Source of the DNA: CALXCT01 sp964422185
Lineage (GTDB): Bacteria > Bacillota > Clostridia > Oscillospirales > Oscillospiraceae
NCBI GenBank assembly: GCA_964422185.1
Contig: CAYRAG010000037.1
Span: 1 to 18,751, forward strand
Reading direction: 5' to 3'
Length of the DNA: 18,751 nucleotides
Below, one piece after another: positions 16,301-18,751 of this stretch. The notes under the pieces were generated by a model. That model searched no databases. It was given only the letters and a program-made list of their open reading frames with translations, and was not told where the DNA came from. Each line of letters begins with the position of its first letter. Within the stretch, counting starts at the first letter, position 1. Both the position numbers and the translations under genes were made by a program.

Positions 16301-17171
16301 AGGTGATCCGGAGGGTAAGCCCCTCCAGGGTGTCCCCGGTGAGGTTCTGCACGGCGATATCCCGCACCGGGTGGATGCGGTTCTGGTAGAGCGCGAAATT
16401 GAATACATCCATTCTGCCCACGGCGAGCCGCACCGGGGCGGCGTCGTCCCCGGAATCCCGCGGCAGGCCGTCCTCTGCCTGCTCCGGTTCACTTTCGTCC
16501 TCCCCGTCCGGCCCGGGTTCGCTTTCGTCCTCCCCGTCCGACATTTCTCCCGGGAACATGGCGATGCAGACGACGATTCCATCGTTCGACTGCCCGACAT
16601 AGAAATTCAGCGTATCGCCTTTCGAGACACCGAAATCTCCCTCCGGCTGACTCAGCAGCGTACCGGAGAACCCGTGATCGTCCGATCCCGTGATCCGTAC
16701 CGGTAAGGTCTCATCCTCCACGCCGGGTTTCAGGAAGATCACCTGAACCTGATCCGGATCGGTCTGCACCCGGATTCCGTCCAGGTAGGTCAGGGTTCTG
16801 CTCTCCTCCACCTCTTCAGAGACATCGTATACCGCCAGTTGATCCAGCTTATCGGCGTATTTCCTGTGCAGATCCCCGTTCTCGTCGCTCAGGGGGACGA
16901 ATGGAGTGTCCGCGACCTGCGCGGCGGAGATCGAGGATCGGATCCCGGGATTGGTTTGGACTAAGCTAGGGGAACCGCTATCCTCTTTCTTTATGCCGGC
17001 AAGAACCTCCAGCATCAGTCCCTTTTCCGGATCAATATAGCCGTACATCAGCATGGAGGTGGTCTCGTCCGAGTTGGGAAATCCCGCGAGCAGCGGCCTG
17101 AGTGTCCTGTCCGCCGGCAGAACCACCATCTGGTGATAAAAGGCCCGGAATCCCGCTTCCCTGAAAGTCAT
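10350..17171 (-). CDS. Giant DUF4011-SF1 helicase-Vsr-like nuclease-DUF3320 protein (Hhe-like anti-phage defence)
   Basis: This 2273-residue protein reads: unrecognised region 1-210; Asp/Glu-rich tandem repeat 211-232; beta-rich domain about 250-365; transglutaminase-like domain about 380-570 with Cys461, His487 and Asp510 or 512; DUF4011 from about 627 (WESKLLDLSPHNMLLNL); SF1 helicase with TQLRAIQ (934-940), Walker A GPPGTGKS (952-959), a long coiled-coil insert about 1015-1440, DEAS (1569-1572), GDPKQMPPT (1593-1601), HYRSS (1638-1642), QGDERDV (1759-1765) and RLNVAFSRAR (1795-1804); Vsr/MTES_1575-like nuclease about 1855-1945 (FHIDIAVENP, GILLDGENY, GWHLRRIWTVDWW); Ala/Glu-rich linker 1960-2085; DUF3320 about 2127-2175. 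The DUF4011-helicase-Vsr-DUF3320 core has reported anti-phage activity; cutting or unwinding foreign DNA is inferred. ATG 17171 is chosen because GGAGGAGGT lies eight bases upstream. The open frame continues to 17948 but overlaps bioY and is low in complexity there. Confidence 0.93.
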   Translation of the reverse strand: MTFREAGFRAFYHQMVVLPADRTLRPLLAGFPNSDETTSMLMYGYIDPEKGLMLEVLAGIKKEDSGSPSLVQTNPGIRSSISAAQVADTPFVPLSDENGDLHRKYADKLDQLAVYDVSEEVEESRTLTYLDGIRVQTDPDQVQVIFLKPGVEDETLPVRITGSDDHGFSGTLLSQPEGDFGVSKGDTLNFYVGQSNDGIVVCIAMFPGEMSDGEDESEPGPDGEDESEPEQAEDGLPRDSGDDAAPVRLAVGRMDVFNFALYQNRIHPVRDIAVQNLTGDTLEGLTLRITSDFPFFEPFQAQLPPIPSGKPVSLGDPVLHVNGNTLAGLTEKVDTTITVELCRDSTVLCGCRGRMQVLAYDQWTGAQAYPDLLPAFVLPNHPVVSSLIREAANRLKAWGKPTALDGYQSGDPNRVRDMAAAAYAAIQKQDIVYAEAPASFFKYGQRIRTPDRILSQRLGNCMDMTLLYAACLEAMGLHPLLVLIQGHIFAGVWLRRHTEKELKAGELRIDNMDALTSRFDNGADDLTFVECTAMCSDRNTSFEEAEKIAKYGGLSDRKSFHFAIDVYLTRCAGVVPVASRITDAGKTVIDYEEKADRDLTAAPAQLDISVFSEVPEEKAGKIAGKQELWESKLLDLSPHNMLLNLPLNASVEPVMSAHIDELEDALADGHEFRLLPAPEWITNIMFTAEDAKGKKSKPKSWLLEALRHCGVFELTDWPVVDGIEMSNRFRQEFRNHRLYTFREGKQLDRELTALYRAARSSQQENGVSSLYLAIGLLRWFPPETDTPCYAPMILLPIEIVRKSANMGYALHARDEEPHFNSTLLEMLREQYHLEIGGLDPLPSDEHGVHIRKVFAIMRSAVYSIPNWDVVESCVIGNFSFAQFAMWNDIHTAGDLLERSDIVRSLVRGHLDWDASLPAEAEHEEVYLPITVDATQLRAIQLASYGSTFVLHGPPGTGKSQTITGMIANLMAKGKTVLFVAEKMAALSVVQKRLSSLGIGEFCLELHSDKANKKQVLSQLERALSARSSAGQNEYEADREASARSSANLDEYAEHLHQVRRCGYSLRQLIDLYETVEPGEAVIRFDPDAAGEIPEASVRRHENAIAQLTAAGGGIRDLLDSPLSEVRMTEYDAETRKQIRQLTDAYEQALDRLNQCATRACALLSAPAPATLADLAAMRDLSGTFQAVTEAGASTGAPPHAGDAVLSYYDRLERLEKEEADLLTVWNRILSAAELRAWREKLAAAEKKLFGKAAAVSGVVAELQKEARVSLSAETLPALFEALERYQADAEELAETRRSLSPEDAEIADRFPTRSDYEKAAASWTETERIAANFPGGLSAILAAADHPETAGVLEDCRVAWAQYETAAAQLNALLDRNPPDGAARTVEQELAFCRDLRSNAALLKEQALYNRARALCVEIGLEPVVDAFESGMSAGEIPDAYRRGFYYALITNILDCDDVLCTFTGATFNESIRQFRQMDDTLLNRTKSEIRRILAANLPQEVESPEIGSELNLLRKAIGSNGRGISIRTLFAQIPHILKRLTPCMLMSPNSVAQYLAQESDLFDVVIFDEASQLPTCKAVGALMRAGHAVIVGDPKQMPPTSFFAGGGKEENFALADLDSILDDALALGIPSQYLQWHYRSSHESLIAFSNQEFYHNKMYTFPSANDLESRVTAFHVEGGVYRSGTNSREAEEVVAEILRRYRDPQRKNQSIGVVTFNVKQQALIENLLAKEFEKDPAFDAWANEAEDPLFVKNLENVQGDERDVILFSIGYGPDEKGHISMNFGPINREGGEKRLNVAFSRARVEMKIFSSMHSSDIKVTESSPDGVRALGDFLRFAEGGRIRGEAEPDSESSGADGILKSVCSALTEHGYAYQTMVGHSDFHIDIAVENPYEPSQYLLGILLDGENYRQTQNTRDREIAQIGVLKNLGWHLRRIWTVDWWDNREKEIRGLIAELDALKEEAHAAAEKKAAAESVSSAREEQNQEEERRIREELSRELASLAQEEEELAAEPETAADTQSAQTETAAAEQAEPATVEQAEPAAEEQPAAEETAAEPEAPEQAAPAAQPERPEAGTDEPQQAPDVRIPYQLAEYRRARPEAEPMEMAAFLSAANREKIGRAAAVIADEEGPILRDALYRRVLDTFGVSKTNDALAAVDKAVKAAKVKTTRLKGTFLCWQSGTEPKEYRTVRAGEDRTIDEITLPELKNAVCYALQEHGKMKKDDLLREASRVLGFKRLGKNVEARLEEAVKYARETRELVMEKGMICALPDPA
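16486..16540. repeat. In-frame 30-bp tandem repeat in the giant helicase gene
   Basis: Two 25-base copies differing at one position (16486-16510 and 16516-16540) recur with a period of 30 bp. They encode a duplicated acidic unit of ten residues (like DGEDESEPGP) between the N-terminal region and the beta-rich domain. Copy number could vary by slippage without breaking the frame. Confidence 0.75.
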
Positions 17172-17206
17172 CTTCGCAACCTCCTCCTCAGTCTGAACCC
17201 GCTTTC

Positions 17207-17329
17207 CACGGCGGTGCCGCCGTGCAACCATTGATAAAATATGGGCAGATGACGGATTTTCCGGATCGGTTCCGTTCGCCCTCAGTGCAGGCGGAATCTC
17301 CCGCGCCGAAAGCCGCGCGGGCTTCCCGC
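17207..17329 (-). promoter_or_regulatory. Structured 5' leader of the giant helicase gene
   Basis: Three hairpins are visible. CACGGCGG/CCGCCGTG is an 8-bp perfect stem at 17207-17224 (about 20 bases upstream of the ribosome binding site). CCCGCGC/GCGCGGG pairs 17300-17306 with 17315-17321. GCGGG/CCCGC pairs 17317-17321 with 17325-17329. The last two share bases 17317-17321 and cannot form together, as in attenuators. High G+C makes chance stems likely, so function is unproven. Confidence 0.35.
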
Positions 17330-17341
17330 TCTGCCCTGTCC

Positions 17342-17347
17342 AATATA
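17342..17347 (-). promoter_or_regulatory. Extended -10 promoter candidate for the giant helicase gene
   Basis: On the minus strand TGGTATATT gives a TG-extended -10 (TATATT, 17347-17342). A weak TGGAAT -35 lies 17 bp upstream. Transcription would start near 17335 and give a leader of about 165 nt. Confidence 0.45.
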
Positions 17348-17493
17348 CCACATCCGACCCTGGAATTCCATGAAAAAAAGTTGCGGCCCGATGGCGGTTC
17401 GCATGGATTCTTATGGCGCCCGACTGCCCGCTATCGGTTGCAAAGACACACCTCGCGGCAGCTGCCCGTTTCGCGTCTGCGCGGGCGGGGCGG

Positions 17494-17518
17494 ACAGGTT
17501 CGATGCCTGTCGCGTCCA
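17494..17518 (+). other. 3' tRNA fragment (T-arm and acceptor strand), possible attachment-site remnant
   Basis: ACAGG (17494-17498), loop TTCGATG (17499-17505) and CCTGT (17506-17510) form a perfect T-arm. CGCGTCC and an A (17511-17518) follow, in the position of the 3' acceptor strand and discriminator base. The matching 5' strand GGACGCG, D-arm and anticodon arm are absent from the preceding 100 bases, so this is not a whole tRNA gene. Such 3' fragments are often left at the far end of elements that integrate into tRNA genes. Confidence 0.55.
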
Positions 17519-17551
17519 ATGACCCCTTTTCGGGCCACGATGCGGAGACGG

Positions 17552-18109
17552 TCAGTCCAGCACAGAGGCCAGGCGGCGGCGCAGGACGGGGCAGATGGCG
17601 GAGACGGCGATGAGCTTCAGCGCGTCGCCGGGGAGGTAGACCAGCATGCCCGCACGGAGGGTGTCCGCCAGCGTGAGTGCGCTGCCCTGGATCAGGTGCA
17701 GGATCAGATACATATAGGGGACGGCGATGAGGTACATCACCGCCATCCCGGCCGCGGCGGCTGCGGCGATCCGGACGGGGGAGACGCCCCGGCGGGAGAG
17801 ACAGCCGGTCACCGCGGCGGAGGGGATGAGACCCAGCAGGAAGCCCATGGAGGGTTGGAGAAAGTAGGACGGGCCGCCGCCCAGGGTGAAAATGGGCAGG
17901 CCCACCAGCCCCATGGCCACATAGACCGCCTGGGACAGCGCACCCCACTTTGGGCCCAGGAGAACGCCGGCCATCGCGGTGAAGAAGGTCTGGAGCGTGA
18001 GCGAGGTGATGCCCAGGGGGATCTTCAGAAAGGCGCCCACCGCCGTGAGGGCGGCAAAGAGCGCCGAGAGGATCATGTTCCGGACGGGCGAGGGTCGGGA
18101 TCGGCTCAT
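17552..18109 (-). CDS. bioY: Biotin transporter BioY (ECF S-component)
   Basis: This 185-residue membrane protein is of typical BioY length. After a short basic tail it shows ILSALFAALTAVGAFLKIP, then LTLQTFFTAMAGVLLGPKWG, AVYVAMGLVGLPIF and GGGPSYFLQPSMGFLLG, the hallmarks of BioY. Further hydrophobic helices bring the total to about six, and the Cys/Arg-rich end RRRL is cytosolic. It binds biotin in the membrane and works with a shared ECF energising module (EcfA/EcfT) encoded elsewhere. The start is uncertain: ATG 18109 lacks a clear ribosome binding site. GTG 18118, with GGAAAG seven bases upstream, is a fair alternative, and ATG 18076 a shorter one. It stands alone here, and a biotin ligase gene is present at 2691-3515. 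Confidence 0.92.
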   Translation of the reverse strand: MSRSRPSPVRNMILSALFAALTAVGAFLKIPLGITSLTLQTFFTAMAGVLLGPKWGALSQAVYVAMGLVGLPIFTLGGGPSYFLQPSMGFLLGLIPSAAVTGCLSRRGVSPVRIAAAAAAGMAVMYLIAVPYMYLILHLIQGSALTLADTLRAGMLVYLPGDALKLIAVSAICPVLRRRLASVLD

Positions 18110-18751
18110 ACCGGGCACCAGCTTTCTTTCCGGGAAAGTAGGAGGGAAAACGCAGCGTAACCGTTCAGACACCCATGGTGGTGCGGTGTCAGATACCCAT
18201 CCCCGCGGTTTAAGCGGCAGGGTGGGGTTTGGACATGTGGAATGGCAGGCTGCCTCAGACGATTCCAGGGTGCGGCAGGTGTCGCTTTCCCCTTACCGCC
18301 ATCGTTCGGCACCGTTCCGTCATGGAAATTCGTCACCTCTTTCTTCCCAGGGGGCCGTCTGAACTGTTACCCAGGATCTCCTGATTCAGGCTGGTACTCA
18401 GAGATCCAGTAGTGCATCGACGGGATCGCGATCCCTCCCGCCCCTCGCTCTGTATGTACCTGTTGCAGATTGCGTCCCGCACGCACCGTATGGCTGTCCC
18501 GCCATCTTTTCGTTCTTCCATTGCCCCCAGGGCAATCCGGGCTTTCCCATGATTTACAGATTTTATATCAACCGGCAGAATCCGGCCGACCCTGTCTGTC
18601 CCGGGAAAGCTACTGGCGGATGACTCTCGCGGCGACCGTGGAAAAGTCATTCCTCTGAGCAGGTTCATTGTGTGCCATACGCGGCATTGTGACCTGCCTG
18701 ACAAAAATTTCGAGCGGGAGGCCATGCTCCCGCCCGATGCCGTATGATGTG
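18110..18751. other. Region upstream of bioY; no convincing gene
   Basis: About 640 bp hold the bioY leader and sequence up to the window edge. A minus-strand frame of 130 codons (18333-18725) exists, but it runs through the hairpin at 18714-18733, is rich in Arg, Ser and Gly, and resembles no family I know. GACACC/GGTGTC (18167-18172 with 18185-18190) forms a small stem ahead of bioY. No biotin-repressor palindrome or known riboswitch is recognised. TATAAAAT near 18560-18570 on the minus strand lacks a good -35. Confidence 0.5.
18714..18733 (-). terminator. Possible terminator of a minus-strand gene beyond the window edge
   Basis: GCGGGAG (18714-18720) pairs with CTCCCGC (18727-18733) around a six-base loop. 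On the minus strand a run of five T follows after six bases. It would end a gene entering from the right, outside the window. The gap before the T run makes it weak. Confidence 0.4.

Noticed and set aside
17420..17518. Complete tRNA gene (normal or long-variable-arm type) ending at 17518
   Set aside because: No sequence complementary to the acceptor strand CGCGTCC, even allowing G-U pairs, and no convincing D-arm or anticodon arm in the preceding 100 bases.
17172..17948. N-terminal extension of the giant helicase frame by 259 codons
   Set aside because: The extension lies antisense to intergenic sequence and overlaps bioY in another frame. It is Pro/Arg/Gly-rich and without family likeness. 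ATG 17171 has a strong ribosome binding site.
18333..18725. Minus-strand frame of 130 codons upstream of bioY
   Set aside because: Parts of two frames look slightly protein-like, as in a decayed gene, but there is no recognisable domain, no clear ribosome binding site, and a hairpin at its start.

Overview
The window looks like the chromosome of a high-GC member of the Clostridia (Firmicutes). The evidence is the clostridial order of a DivIC/FtsB-type septum protein followed by an S1-domain protein (the divIC-yabR pairing of Bacillota), a separate alpha subunit of an iron-sulfur fumarase, a BirA without a DNA-binding domain, an ECF-type BioY, and AGGAGG-like ribosome binding sites throughout. 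The sequence is a scaffold: 100 N at 7243-7342 join two contigs, so adjacency across that point is not proven.

Left part (1-7242), metabolic and housekeeping. A minus-strand operon of three flavin or redox proteins (1-1220; the last is cut by the window edge) faces a plus-strand HxlR-type regulator (1346-1681). The two transcription units share about 55 bp of overlapping antiparallel promoters. A pyridoxal/pyridoxamine kinase follows on the plus strand (1783-2616) and meets a minus-strand cluster at a bidirectional terminator. That cluster reads divIC, an S1-domain gene, the fumarase alpha subunit, then birA. An AAA_14/DUF4143 ATPase (5720-6997, minus) ends the left contig. Its upstream region holds a pair of 15-bp direct repeats, and the last 45 bp before the gap resemble a single CRISPR repeat.

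Right part (7344-17518), accessory or defence-like. A single 840-residue protein joins a complete C5-cytosine DNA methyltransferase to an N6-adenine DNA methyltransferase (7344-9866, plus). It converges on a 2273-residue giant (10350-17171, minus) with this order: unrecognised N-terminus, transglutaminase-like domain, DUF4011, superfamily 1 helicase with a long coiled-coil insert, Vsr-like nuclease, acidic linker, DUF3320. Proteins with the DUF4011-helicase-Vsr-DUF3320 core are known anti-phage factors. No separate restriction endonuclease is visible. The methyltransferase is visibly richer in A+T than the giant gene and the rest of the window, which suggests a separate or more recent acquisition. 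A 25-base 3' tRNA-like fragment (T-arm plus acceptor strand) at 17494-17518 lies just beyond the giant gene and could mark an integration boundary.

Right edge (17552-18751): bioY, encoding the substrate-binding membrane subunit for biotin uptake, then about 640 bp in which no gene is convincing.

The most interesting possibility is that the dual-specificity methyltransferase and the helicase-nuclease giant form one modification/restriction-type defence module. This is inference from adjacency and domain content only.
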